Positions 10,697 to 22,900 of a stretch of DNA of 64,000 nucleotides are shown here, piece by piece (position 1 is the stretch's first letter; every line of letters starts with the position of its first letter). The position numbers and the translations under genes are program-made. The DNA lies in contig NW_024468935.1 in assembly GCF_010015615.1 (NCBI RefSeq), forward strand, positions 6,975,692 through 7,039,691, read 5' to 3'. The DNA comes from Cucurbitaria berberidis CBS 394.84 (lineage: Eukaryota; Ascomycota; Dothideomycetes; Pleosporales; Cucurbitariaceae). The notes under the pieces were generated by a model that saw only the letters and a program-made list of their open reading frames with translations, was not told the DNA's origin and did no database searches.

Positions 10697-13030
10697 TTAC
10701 AGGTCAAACCCACCTTCCCCGCCCAGTCCACCCGTGAGCCCCTTCATTCGTCGCCCCAACAGATCATCCTCACTCGCCAAGCTAACCAAGCTCTTCCTGC
10801 GCCCCCTGTCACTCTTCCTAGTTCGCCCTCTCCCTCTCGCAGGGCCACTCGAGCTGCCGTTCGCCATATCACTCGGACTCTTTGCCCTCCCCTTGGACAA
10901 CACCGTCATCTCAAGCGGCCGATCCTCATCCCCTGAACTCGCTGTACCACTCCTCTGATGATGCCGTTTCTTCTGGCCCGAACTGAGCCCAGTGACTGCC
11001 TCCGCGAGACCGAGCGTTGCGCCAGAGCCAAAGTAGTCTGACCTGTGGTGCTGGGGCCGGTGGCTGGGCGTATACCCTGGTGTTACAGCGTCTTCAAGGG
11101 TCGGGTTTCGTGAATCCCATTCGAAGGCTTCGTTGATCCATTTCGCGCAACGGAAAATGTGCTTCCAGCCTTCTGGGAACACGCCTACGAACTGAAGGAA
11201 ACCGTGGCTGATGCCAGGGATGAGGTCGACGTTTACCCAGTCCTCTTCTCTAAACTCCCTCCTCGCCCAGTCGAGACCGAGTTCCTTCGCTGTAACCCAC
11301 TCGGCGCGTTTTGCTTGTCGCAGGCGGCCAGCGAAGATGACCGTGTCGTCGACCAGCGGATCTCGTTCCCCTGTCAACATCCACGTCCGCGGAAACCGGG
11401 CAAGTAGGGATTCGGGAGCGAGCAATGGGGACAGGAGGTAGTCAGTGCTAAAGTCCGGTCGGTGATGTGGGCCAACGTAGAGGATGATCATAGCCCGCAT
11501 CATCTCTGGTGTCAAGATACGGTCGTTAAAGTACGATATCATACTCGACGTTGCGAGACGTGTCTTGATGGCTGTTGCAGGCAAGGACGGACCTGGTGTG
11601 GGTGGCATACCGTTGCTGGCGGGTGTCATTTCGCCTGGCGTTTGGACAATATCTCCATTGGTCGCGGAGCGAGGCCTGGATTGGCTGTCCTTACCAGTAT
11701 GGGCCATGGAAAGCTTTATCATCGTCTGCGGCGAGGCGAGCACACGTTCGCTCGTAGGCAACGATCCACTTGACATTGGTGCTTTGCTTGTTGCTTCATC
11801 TTCGTCATCAGAGTTATCTGAGCCATACGGGGTGTTTGGTGCAAGATGTCGGTAGTCATCGCTCTTGTGTCGTAGAATTGGCCTGTTCGTCTTTCGCACT
11901 CTCCTGTCACGGATCAGGGCCATCTGCTCGTCCGTCATCCAGTTGCCAATGTTCATATCCAGCGCCGGGTAAATCAAGACTACGCCAATTGGGGGAGGTA
12001 TCGCGTATTCCCCTTGCCATCTCCGTGTCTCCGTCGAACCGCTCTGCAGGATCATGAGCACCATGCCCACAGCGAGATTTCCTCCTGCCGAGTCGCCCGA
12101 AACGACAATTTTTGGCTCCTGCTCTCCTGATAGGCCCATGCATCGACCTCTACTCGCGATGATATTATGGTACACATCATAGCACTCATTCAGCGCATAT
12201 GGGTAAGGGTGTTCTGGTGCCTTCCTGTAGTCCAGGCTCAGCACCGGGAGGCCAGTCTTCCCCGCCCAGCCCATAAGCTTATCGTCATGGTTCCTCGGAT
12301 CCATGGCCACGAAGCCTCCACCAGGGATGTCCAGCACAACCTTGTCATGCTTCTTGAGCGCGCTCAGCGGGCCATTGAAGTAAAGCCAGCCGATGACGGG
12401 CTCCGTGTACGAACTCTCTTTGGGCCGCGGTATCCTGATTTTGCGAGGCGGGTACCACATCAACCTGGGGCGCATCAGGTTCGTCAGGGCACCCAGATAT
12501 GGTGTTGTCCCCTTATTCCATGCCACGCGCAGGTGGTCGACAGTAAGCGTCGCCCTGATCTTCCTGACTTTCTCGTCTGCCTGCTCGGCACAGATCAGGT
12601 AGTACACACTGAAGACAATGGACAGCAGATCCCTCGGGCCCTTTCTCTTAATCTTCATGGCAGACCAGAAGCCCGCATCCAGCGCCGTGGTGACCCATGT
12701 GGCGCGGAAGTAGGAGCGCGAGTAGAGATTCGCGAGCGGCTCGGGACATTCGAGGCCGACGAGCTTGCCGAAGTTGCGGGCGATGTAGAGGTAGAGGAGC
12801 GTTATGAGGACGGATTGCCACACGGTGAGCTTTCGGGAGAGGAGGGCGGAGATGCGGCGGACGATTGGTGGGCCGTGGCGGTCGCCTCTAAGCGTGTGTT
12901 AGTATGTGCTGTGTATTGCGGAGGATAGTAATGCTTGCCTGTAGAGGTAAAAGGACCAGAAGGACACTACCGCCAGCACCTGTATCTTTCGGAACTGCAC
13001 CGAGGGCCGGCCTAGGACATGATCTATCAT
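10697..13030 (-). CDS. Membrane-anchored alpha/beta hydrolase (HSL/lipase-esterase type)
   Basis: Predicted membrane-bound lipase or esterase of the hormone-sensitive-lipase fold (alpha/beta hydrolase fold-3). Exon 1 13030..12939, exon 2 12887..10697; product 760 aa. The 51-nt intron has a GC donor (CAG/GCAAGC), the only non-GT donor in the window; SFYLYR joins GDRHGPPIV. Hydrophobic segments lie near residues 20-33 and 53-67. Catalytic features: oxyanion motif as PGGG (219-222) rather than the usual HGGG, nucleophile Ser297 in GDSAGG, later LTGERDPLVDD (Asp) and GISHGFLQF (His). Between Ser and Asp lies a long low-complexity insert (SDNSDDEDEATSK and Pro/Thr-rich stretch). The C-terminus is a basic, Ser-rich tail. 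Substrate unknown. Confidence 0.82.
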
Positions 13031-13641
13031 GACGGCAGTCTTTCACTCTTGCCGGTTCGATCGATTTGCTCTGGAGTCATAAAAGGCGTTCAATCTGGGG
13101 TGTAAGAAAGGAGAAGCACGTCAGCCATAGTCGGCCATGTTACTCAAAGCCCACTCCAGCCGTGGAGAAGCGTGTCGCATAGGGTCTTGGAATGGCTGCC
13201 GTGGCATGTGACAGGTGTTGGTGCGTCTTCATGTGAAGGGCGGCTAGCTATGGATGACATGGGAGCTTCGGCTTTGTTGCTACTCGCGCTTTCCGGCCCC
13301 CGACGTCAGCCACATCGGGCGGTGCTTTCATCTCCACCCCCGATCCCCACACATTCTTGTCTACGCTTCCGGCACGCTATTTTTGGCCTGGATGAAAGCG
13401 ATGGCGCCTTGGCTGTCGGGTGTGAGATGCTAGGGACGCTGACTGTGCGACACCGACTGGTGACACGATGACAAAGGAAGAGTCGAAGCAGAGAGGATCG
13501 ATGCACTCACTCATCGCGAGCATGGAAGCAAAGTAGATGAATATATTGTACGCTCGTCGCCATGCTATAAACCGTTGGATCCAATCTTATATATCATCCG
13601 CTTTCCTTACCCGCTAGAACAAATAAATATATTCCAGTCAC
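13031..13641. other. Spacer upstream of the hydrolase
   Basis: Gene-free; holds the hydrolase promoter and the 3' flank of the HMG-box gene. An AT-rich patch (13,530-13,640) precedes the HMG gene stop. No repeat or RNA gene seen. Confidence 0.4.
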
Positions 13642-15816
13642 TCAGGCACTCTTCGCAGCACCCATCCCCTGGATCCACTCATTCACCTCAAAGCCCACCC
13701 GCCTCAAATCTGCATCGACAAACTTGCCCTCCTTCTCCTTGAACACTGTCAAGCACCTCACTGCCTCATCCATATCCGGTTTCGCGCCAGCATATCCCTC
13801 CTTCGCGTCATACGTCTTCACGTATATCGTTAGATCGGGACCGACGGTGCCACGCCACAATGTCGCCATCCACTGCCAGTGATCGGTTGCACTGTATGCA
13901 TCCTGAATGGGGATGCGCGAAGCATATGCCACAGAAGCTTGTAGCTGGAAGGTGGGGAGGATGATGACGGGCTTCGTGGTCGTGGCAGGGTCGGGCGAGT
14001 CAGGTGAGTCTGGTGGTGTGGCCGAGTCCTTGCGCTCGCCAGTCTCCTTGTCGAAGCCTTTGTCAGACATGATAGCATCTTCCGACTGCGCAGTGGCCGG
14101 TGTGGTGATGTAGTTGATCATCTCCTTGCTCTTGCCATGCCACTCTTTGATCAGGTCGAGGTAGTCTTCAAAGCTAACGTCCTTATTGCTCTCTTCGGGG
14201 GCTTTTGGTGGCTCAGCAATGCGAGGACTGTACTCTTTTTGTTTGGTGAGATAATCATAGAGCCATTCCGAGAGTTCCTTGACTGGGGCCAACTCGTCGC
14301 CTTCGACGGCGATAATGGCACCGCGGTTCTTGAGAGAAGCTGGATTTTCAAGGCCATGTTCTTTGTACGGTGGTATTATCCGGCCAAGTAGCTTGATCTT
14401 GTTAGGGTAGGGAAAGGCGCCGAGAATTTCTTCGACTGTCTTGGGACTCGCACTTTGCGGGGGAGGAGCCAGTTCAATTACCGAGCTCCGTCTGGATTCG
14501 CGGGGAGTGCGTGGATGCGGTATGCCGGCACTATTCGGAGGCGAGTACCGCACTTGAATGGGAGGAAGTGAGTCGCGTCGAGCATATTGCGGGTAGTAGG
14601 GAACATCAGGTCTACGACCATTACCAGAGGGTGGTGGTCCGTAGTCGAATCGGCGTTTCTTGTTTGGAGTAAGGGGACTATACATCGCTGTGTCGTCACG
14701 CATTGCAGAAGTCACCTGGATGTTGCTGAGGTTTGACGGACCGTGGCCGCGTCGGCGGACAGGTGACTCCAGGCTGAGGTTACTCATCACGGGCAAGTAA
14801 CGTGTCGTGGGGGTAAGACCTTCGGAGATGTTCGGAGGAGGCAACGTAGGAGGCAACGTAGGAGTGCCCAAAGAGTCTAGGAATGGACTGGTAGGAGTCT
14901 TGATGCTGCGACCACCGCACCTTGGGCAACGATACTTCTCCACAGTCGTATGCTGGCCTGACGGGTTTAAGGGTGACGATCCTGGTTTGCCCATACGACG
15001 AGGTTGGTAGCGGTAGTCGGGATACTGCTCGTGATGTCTGACCTTCTCTTCCTAAGACCTACGTCAGCAGTGTAACAAGGAAGAGTTGATGGACGAGACC
15101 CACCTGTGCAAGATCTTGCCAAACCTTCTTCTGCTCTCCAATTTCAGCCTTCCACTGCTCACCGATAATCTTGGAAATTTCAGGATTGTTGAGTCCTGGG
15201 TTGCGAGCGATGATAGCCTGCTGGTGGTGCTGACGATAAAGGATAAATGCTACAAAGGGTCAGCAGCCGGACGAAACTCCGCGAACAAAGACTGAACTTC
15301 TGTGTTCGGCCAGTCATATTACCCAATTGGGTAACTAGGTTCCGGAGACAAAGGAATATCGGACTCACCATTCCGCGGGCGGGGTATCTTGGGTTCAGGT
15401 TGGCAGAGACAGACGTGACCTGCAAAATCAAGAGAGCCAGTTGAAGTTGCACTGGGAGGAGCGTCTATAGGACTGTCATTCTCGACACTGTCCTCTCCAT
15501 CGACAACTTCCACGACAGATGCAAGTCTCTTCCTGGTGATCCGAGGCGATGTCAGAGCAGGTGACGGGAGCTCCTCCCGCTTGGTGCGCTCTGCTGGGCT
15601 TGATACTGATGTAGACCTAGCATCTTGGGTCCTGCCACTCTTTCGCAAGTTACGAGAGGGCCTCGCATCGTCCATTGGCGTCGTTGGAGAATCGTCACCG
15701 ACCTGCATATTCGATTTGACGTATCTCCTAGGCACGTTGAAGAACGTCGCAACAGGAGTCGGAGGGAGAGGGGGTGAAGACCGAACAATCGGCGGCAACA
15801 CTCGACTTGCCAGCAT
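13642..15816 (-). CDS. HMG-box transcription factor
   Basis: Nuclear DNA-binding regulator of the MATA/Ste11-like HMG group (sequence-specific HMG). Three exons: 15816..15369, 15249..15104, 15051..13642 (introns 119 and 52 nt); 667 aa. The HMG box spans about residues 149-218 and is assembled across all three exons: NAFILYRQHHQQAIIARNPG, then NNPEISKIIGEQWKAE and EEKVRHHEQYPDYRYQPRR. Both introns interrupt the box. Shortly after it comes a CPRCGGR zinc-ribbon-like pair (about residue 235). The rest is Pro/Ser-rich and disordered, with a conserved-looking C-terminal region (GRIIPPYKEHG, EWHGKSKEMINYI, DHWQWMATLWRGTVGPDLTIYV). Upstream of the box the protein is Ser/Arg-rich. Target genes unknown; sexual development is the usual role for relatives. 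Confidence 0.85.
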
Positions 15817-16392
15817 TTTGGGAATGGAATGACGAGCCAGCTGATCTAATCAACGTCTTTGGGAGTGGAGTTCATTGTCCCATATGAGGAAGGGAGGCCT
15901 CGGACAAACTGCCGGACTTTCTCAGCTTTCTTTGAGAAGAGCATGCAAGAGCGTCCTTGAAGCCAAGCGCTTTGATAAATGAACGCGGGCGAGCCAGTAA
16001 TTTCAATGTTCCAGACAGATGCGGCCGGTTTCCGCTGGGGTTTCTTTGTTGTGGCCGGGTCCCAAAGCGGCCAAGACAGCGCTCTGAGACATTCCAGCAT
16101 TCCACCGCCAGCAATGCAAGGAGTTAACAATGCCACGGTCTTTCACAATCACCACAAACCCACTTGGTCTCGGGAACCACGGATTTACAGCTGAACACTG
16201 GACATTGTCCCTTGTTTTATGAGGGGCGCAGTTGGCGCAGCTTTGCTGAACGACAGAAGCTTGGTCAAGTGTTAGACAAGGTTTCCGACACGAGCAGCTA
16301 ATAGCCAGGCGGCAATTTCAGATTGAAACCCTCTCCCTCTTGTCCGTCGAAACTCGCGTTGGTTGCGGAGCCATTCGTTGCTCGCTCGGGAT
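15817..16392. other. Spacer upstream of the HMG-box gene
   Basis: 576 bp, holding the HMG-gene promoter and the 3' flank of the SGNH-like gene. No gene, repeat or RNA structure recognised. Confidence 0.4.
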
Positions 16393-17585
16393 TCACAGTT
16401 TGATTGGTGCGGATGAGGTTTGCGGCGTGTCTTCCGATTTGACGATGGGCGGTACCGCTGAGATGTAAGTCGTCCCTGTTACCTGGTGAGACTGAGACAA
16501 TGCGTTTGTGTTGCGATCAACATACCAAAATAAGTGCAGAGCTGGGTCCAAGCACTTCTCGATGGCGGCTGCTTGCAGATCGGTTACACTGCTACCCCGT
16601 TTTGATGATAGACAGGGCTGTTCAACAAATTCGAAGAGGGAGGCTTGTTCGCTACTACCGGATGCATCCGAGATATGTCTGGAGTGTAGTTGTTTGGCCC
16701 TGACCTGATCCATAATCAAAGTATTAAGGTCAGGCATGAAAACTTTGCCCTTCGTCCATTGAGTCGCACGTTGAAACAAGACATTGTTCCAATAGGCCCA
16801 TAAAAAGACCAGGTGGTGCTGCTTCTCCGCAAAATGCTCTTGCGTGGCGTTTTTTCGTGATTGGAAGCGTGGGAGGAAGGTAACATCTAGCATACTAGGG
16901 ATAACGACCTTGATCGGAACGGTGGCGTGATCTGCAAGAACATCGAGATTCTGGAACAGTGCCGTGAGACTATTCTCAATGGCCCGCATTGCAAATTCCA
17001 CGTGTAGATCTGGATACTCTAGTAGATCCCACAGGCCGAAGAAGACTGTGAAAACAGTCCGCTGATCGACTCGTCGGAAGCGCTTTGGGATGTAACGACT
17101 TCCTTTATCGTATGTGAGAAACTGTCGCACTTGTGTCTTGAAGTCGAATGAGGTCACTATGCCATCGTTGCTATTCCTGCTAGTTGCTTGCGCGGAGACA
17201 TCCGCGTCAACCATGGACCCAGCCGATGCGGTCTCTGGTAGGGAGCGTGCAAAGTTATCGATGGTATCGCAAGTGAGCTGTCGGGCGTCAAAATTTTGCT
17301 TCTGTAGGGACGATGAGTGATTGTTACCTCTTTGCATAATGTTTCAACCCAGACTTCACCTCGATCAGGATCTCGGGTACCGACCCACGACTGAGGTGGT
17401 GGAGAAACGCGATAATTGCCAGTGTCAGACCAGTCGTCTCCAAAGACAACAATTCGATGTGCCTTGCCTGGCCAATTTGCCTGTGTGCTGTTGTCAATGT
17501 AGGTTGAATACTGCAGCCAAATGAAGTACAAGAAGAGTAGAAAGGTGGCTCCGGCACATGCGTGTAGCCTGGACAAAATCCTCAT
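16393..17585 (-). CDS. SGNH/GDSL-hydrolase-like protein, possibly inactive
   Basis: Predicted type II membrane or secreted SGNH-fold protein. Exons 17585..17328 and 17277..16393, 50-nt intron; VWVETLCKE joins LTCDTIDNFARSLP, giving 380 aa. Using the nearer AG (26-nt intron) would also keep frame but is too short to splice and spoils the conserved join. N-terminal hydrophobic segment (residues 12-27) is a signal anchor. Block I is FGDDWSDTGNYR: the position of the catalytic Ser in GDS is Asp51. Further SGNH blocks are recognisable (VFFGLWDLLEYPD; IPSMLDVTFLP), and the C-terminal Asp/His block is weak (HLFWYVDRNTNALSQSH). So the fold is likely, the activity doubtful. Confidence 0.72.
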
Positions 17586-18437
17586 CGTTGCTTAGCTAGA
17601 AGCAACCGTGAAGAATAAGTGCGAGGCTCCAGATCGTTTTGTATGCACCAAGGGGAGACGAAAAGAGGTTGGAGACATGTTTGAGAAGACAGAGATGTAA
17701 GGCCCAGCCTGATTTGGGTTAGAGAGCATGACGACGCTGCGAGTACAGGCGCTGCATCGCGTCGCTCACTGTGGCCGTCACCCCGGGAATAGGGTCAAGA
17801 GCTGAGTGCTAACACCGAAATTGGATAGCGGTCGCGTGCGCATCTACTCAAGAAATCCTAGGAGTTTTTGAGGATCCCCCCAAGTTTGCATATCGCCTCC
17901 CTGCGCAAACATTACACTTCTTCAATCGCTTGATGTTGGCTGCCTCCAGCCATATAAGCACTGGCATGCACAGGCAGTTGACCATGCGTAATAGAACATC
18001 TGCGAGGCATGCAAACCACAGATTACCCTCTCAAGACATCTGTGCAGAGTGATGTCGGCATTGACGCAGGAGGTAATACACCTGAATACGTAAGCTTGTG
18101 CGTACGTGGCGCAGCAGCTAAAAAACAACCTCACACATCGTCCGCGCGTCCAAGCTGCGGATATCCCACCACTCAAGTTTCACAAGCCTTGCGGTCTCCA
18201 TCTCCGAGAATCTAGACACAACCCGGACGCACTAGGCTAACCGGCCAGAACTGCTGCATGACACGACTGCCTATGCTGCGTAACTGCAAAGATTCGATTT
18301 TCCTCCCTGGGAATCTTGCAGCCACGCGCGTTTCTCTCTCGCTACAACGTAGAGAGATTCGAGTGTCCGTTCAGGTCTCATGTAGATCTGGGTAGCAAAG
18401 TATCCGTAATGCGCGTGTGCCGATTCCCAGCCAGAGC
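17586..18437. other. Spacer upstream of the SGNH-like gene
   Basis: 852 bp without a supported gene. Holds the SGNH-gene promoter and the UCH 3' flank. No repeat seen. Confidence 0.4.
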
Positions 18438-19222
18438 CTAAGGCCTTCGAGCCAAAGCAATGCAGCTAAAGCAAAGGTTCTCTCCTCCTGCATCCGCATT
18501 CAACTTGATGATCCTCTTGATGCCCATGTCAAGCGCCCGCGGACTGAGAACGTCCTCGTCGTCAGCAAGACTTCCCCTTTCCAGAGGACCCTTCCTGTCT
18601 CCTTCAAGCTCCCAGAGCTTCCCACCGGCCTTGACAAAACTCACAAAATGACCACCATCTCGCTCATCAGTCGGATCCGCATGGCTGTCGCCCGCCTGCT
18701 CGACCGACTTGTGAGCAAGTTCAAACGGCTCGCTGTTGTACAGCATTTCGGCGCGTTTGGTCATATCCAGCGGTATCGCGAGGCTTCTTATCGCCGCGAG
18801 ATCGGAATCACGCTTGATGAAGTCGACGGCCGGGCCGTTGATCACACTATGGAGCAACCCGATCGAGCCGCAGGCGTGGCCGATGGTTTGCTTGAACCAG
18901 ATGACCGGCTCGTCAGGGCCGGAGCCAGTGTAGGGTTCTTTCTCAGCGTCTTCGGCCTTGCGACTTCGATCCCAAGCTGGTGTAAGCGGAATGATGACCA
19001 GCAGAGCCAGGGCAGGTCGAGGGATATGTGCGAGTTGTTCTGGTCCATCCAGGGAATAGACGTCGTAGAATTCGAGCTCAGACGAGAGACCCAACTTCGT
19101 TGCCAATTGGTTCATTACATCGGGGTTGTTCTCTGCCATTTGCGATGAGTTTCTACTCAAAGACAAGTAGTCCAGGAGGGCCTATGTCCCTTACCAAGCA
19201 TTACCCATGTCTTCGTTGACAT
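18438..19222 (-). CDS. Ubiquitin C-terminal hydrolase (UCH-L1/L3, Yuh1 family)
   Basis: Cysteine protease (peptidase C12) that removes small adducts from the ubiquitin C-terminus. Exon 1 19222..19195 encodes MSTKTWVML; a 62-nt intron follows; exon 2 19132..18438 begins ENNPDVMNQLATKLG, the standard UCH start. Product 240 aa, normal for the short UCH class. Catalytic residues are all present: oxyanion Gln91 (WFKQTIGHACGSIGLLH), Cys97, His171 (GGHFVSFV), Asp188 (LWELEGDRKGP). The active-site crossover loop lies between residues 150 and 170. An acceptor nearer the donor would leave the first ATG out of frame, so the chosen AG at 19134-19133 is well supported. Expected in cytosol and nucleus. Confidence 0.93.
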
Positions 19223-19963
19223 TTTGAGGACGTCAAAAGTCAGAAATGTTGGCAGGAAGGAAAGGGTGTAGAGATTGTAGGATCTGATTGTTAGAGCTAT
19301 TACAAAACAGGGCGCCTCTGTCCTAAATGCAGTCGCAGGATGAATGGTTCAGATTGACGGTTATATGGTAACACTTGTTGGATGCCTGCTCAGCTGACGC
19401 GAGTATTCGTGCCAAGGCTTGGCTTGCTTACAAAGTCAAGTGCACTTATACTCCCTGTGGGCATCGCTCTCGCTGAATTTACTACTCGAATGCTCAGCAT
19501 CAAGCTCAGCTATCCTTCTGCATGTTCTCCTGAATACTTGCAGCATTTAGTAGAGAGAGTCCTGAATGTCAGCCTTTTTGAATTGTCTGGGCCATGAATG
19601 ATTGGGCACGAATGAACTCCATCGCAGCTAGAAATTCAACTTTATTGAATGCTATACAACCCGTCCGAGTTGCCGCAGGCTCCAAGACACTTTAAACTAC
19701 AGCACTCGAGTTTGCGCCATTTTATTATTACTGACAACCTGACCTGGAGCGTCTCCTACTCCATAGCTCCAGCTCCATTCCTATACATGGAAGAGCCCTG
19801 GGGTATGTTACTCCGCTAAGAAATGCTTAGAAGATACCGTCTATTTCCAGAAGTCCGTACAAAGAAGAAAATACAAAAATGAAACTACTATACACTGCGA
19901 ATGCAGTCCTTCCTCCATGAATCTTACATACGAAATGCCACAAGTATGGCTGTCAATGTTGAC
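19223..19963. other. Spacer between UCH and GAS2-domain genes
   Basis: 741 bp without a supported gene; holds the UCH promoter and the 3' flank of the GAS2 gene. Relatively AT-rich from 19,800 on. No repeat recognised. Confidence 0.4.
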
Positions 19964-22900
19964 TTATTGTTCGCTCAATGAAGGCCGGCCACCCCTCATG
20001 AAGATCCGCTTTGTGCCACCGATCTTGCCTAGGTCGCCAAAGTCCGGTTTCTTCCCACCTGCTCTGCTGCCTGTCCGGCTGTCTGAGCGGCTCTCACTCC
20101 TGCTCTCTACTCTATCCTCGCGCTGAAGCGGCAGATGGTTCGTCGTCATCACATTGCTGGATACTGTTCGTGCTTGTTTCATCATTCCCTCGATCCAATC
20201 CAGTTTCTCGCCACTAAGCTCAAGCTTCTTTGATTTGGGTCCAGCGAGTCCGACTTCGTTACCCTGCCAGGAGCGCTGCGACGAGTTTGTCGAGGGTAGA
20301 GAAACTTCCTCGGCGATGACTGGTGTGGACGTGAAACTCGGCATTGGCGAAACTTCCTCTTTCGAAATGCCTACCCCTGCCGACTTGACCGGTGTTGTAC
20401 TCGGGCTTCCTGTATGATGGCCACCGCTGAAGCGTCTGTCCTTTTTACTCATCGAACTATCGGGTCTGGCAGGCGAATCCCCGGAATTCTTGACCTCGAG
20501 ACCCAGAATCTCGAATTTGCCGTCGCTCACCGTCCGCCGCCCGTGGTGCTCAGCATACTGTCGCAGATACTCGCCCAGATCGGCCCAGCCACCACCAACT
20601 CGAACCATGACGCGCTCGCCATTCTCGCCCACGCGCCGTATGAACAGCTTGATAGGATGCTCCTTGCCCGGCTGCGTAAGATGATACAATTTGATGTCAT
20701 TGTCACCTCTTAAAGCTGTCGCAGACCGGCGACCTGAGACAGCATTCGGCGAATCGTACTCACTTTTCGCAGGCGATAGGGTTAGTTCGGGCGATTTCAT
20801 GCCATTAACTGAGTGGGTAGCACGAAGATATCCCCTACTACTTTTGGTCGTAAGACTCCGCGCTGACTTGACTTCGGGAGCGTCCGCGCCAGGACCTGAG
20901 GTGAGGCGGATGTGAGCCGGGATAGTCGTCAGAATATCTGAAATCTTGCGCTCGAGATCTTCGGCGCTGTTGGTAGGCTTTTGGGCGAAGCGTGTCGGGG
21001 GCCATGGAGGGTTCACCGCGCCCTCATCAACCGTCGCCTTTGCGGGTCGACGTTTCGACATTGCGGCGTTCAGTTCGGGACGAGGGGCTCTCAACGCACG
21101 GTTGGTTGCATTCCGCACTGAGGGCGAATCATCGATAAAGCCAGGCGAGCTGGATCCAAAAGACATCTCAGACGACAGTGAGCCCACACTACCTCTTCGT
21201 GAGCGTGGTGTCTGGGGTGGTTCCAGGCTTGCGCTATCTTGTTCGTCAGTGGGTTCGTCAGAGGTGATAACGACCGAGTATTCAGCAGGCGCAAGCGGCC
21301 TTGGACCAGCTTGTGTAATGCCAGTGGAGCCATTCTCGGTCATATCATCATCATCTAAGATCTTCTCGGATGCTGGCTGGACGGAGACGATCTCTTCTGG
21401 ACTGCCGTCTAGCTCGTGGTGGACGATGGTATCGCCCTCGTCAAACTCTGACTCGACGTCAAAAGCAGAATCTTCTTCTACAGTTTCAGAATTTTGTACA
21501 AACACACCCTCTACCGGACGTGTACCCTCGACAAATCTTGCGGGAGCTTCCATTGTAGGGGTAGCGGCCGGTAATGGCTTGGTCTGGGTAGTAATGACGT
21601 GTTCATAGCTTGGTATATCCAGGATATCTTTGGATGTATCCACTGATTTCGCTCCCTGTTCTGGGTCTTTTAATGCTGGTGGATCGAAGGGTATGGCAGA
21701 TGCTTCCACTGGAGCGGAGCTTAGGGCCGACAGTAGTTCAGCGTTCCTTGGCCCGACGAGCTTATGCTGCGGATACTTTATGTTGTCTTTGACGCCATGC
21801 TCTGGAGTTGTTTCGTTTGAAGACACGTCGTCCCCGGAGCCCGAAAGGCTGCTTGAAACATCTAGAACGTCGGTCTTGGAGGCAGCGTCAGACCGCGGAG
21901 TGGCAACAATGAAATCGCTCTCCTTCGGCCCTGGGACGTAATCCGTGCCAGTTAGTCCATCTGTAACAGCTGCTCGCGTAGGTTCTATCTTAGTATCTAC
22001 TCCTTTGATGTTCGCGACCGGGTCTGAGATGATGCTTGTGATAGACGGCTGCTGTTGACGTGGGGTAGCGTAATCTTCGGAATGTGGTTCCAGCTGTCCG
22101 GTAACATGCTCGCCCCGGACGTCAGGACTCTTGTCCTCCTTTCTTCGCACTTCGAGATCAATGACCCTTCTCCTCGACTCGTGCACCCAGCGTCCATAAT
22201 CCGCTTCTATACCCTCGAAGATGTCTATCCAGTTCTCAGGCAGACAGTCCTCGCGTCCTTCTAGCGTATCTAGCATTGTATCTAGTCGCCTACCTAGATC
22301 GCTAACTTTGTCTTGGAGTACGCCTGAGATGGTGTCCACGGCCTCCTTCCACTGCGCAAAGGCCAAGTCTGAAGTATCGGCGGGCTGCTCGATTGCGTCC
22401 CAACCCAATCGCATGGCCTTTTGCGCCATCTCAAGCTCACTAAGATATTTCGGGGCTTCGCGGAGGATCGAGACGCGTGCGGTCCACGTGAGCAAGCGAT
22501 CTTTGAGCTGGGCGTGGTGCGGTAGTGCAGAGAGCAGCGTCTGGGTGATGAGGAAAGAGAAGTCGTCCATGATTTTGTAGTTTTGCTGGGCCGCTTCGAA
22601 GCTGGCAGACGTCCGTCTCGACTTGCCTGCCGGGTGCATGTCCAGCACATGCTCCTTCAGCTCTTCGACATCCAGCTTCAGCATCTCCTCTTCGATATCA
22701 TCCAACCGGCAATCGTGCTGTTCCACTTCGTTCGACAGCAGCGAGCCCCAGTATTCCAGTGGTCGCAAGGACTTGGTAACGTCGGCACTGGGGACATGTT
22801 CTCTTATGCGGAGCTCCAAACTCCTTCTCCGCTGTTCTCGAACGTCTACACTGGGCTGCTCAAAGCTGCCCGACCAGCCCCACTGCTCGATCTCAGTGCA

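Noticed and set aside
12167..12928. Long plus-strand frame opposite the hydrolase gene
   Set aside because: Shadow of the coding strand; no domain of its own.
17302..17327. A 26-nt intron in the SGNH-like gene
   Set aside because: It keeps frame but is below any workable spliceosomal length; the 50-nt intron to 17278 also keeps frame and gives the better KELTCDTIDN join.
7001..17585. A biosynthetic gene cluster around the MFS, hydrolase, reductase and transcription factor genes
   Set aside because: No PKS, NRPS, terpene synthase, P450 or other core enzyme is present; genes between them are housekeeping.
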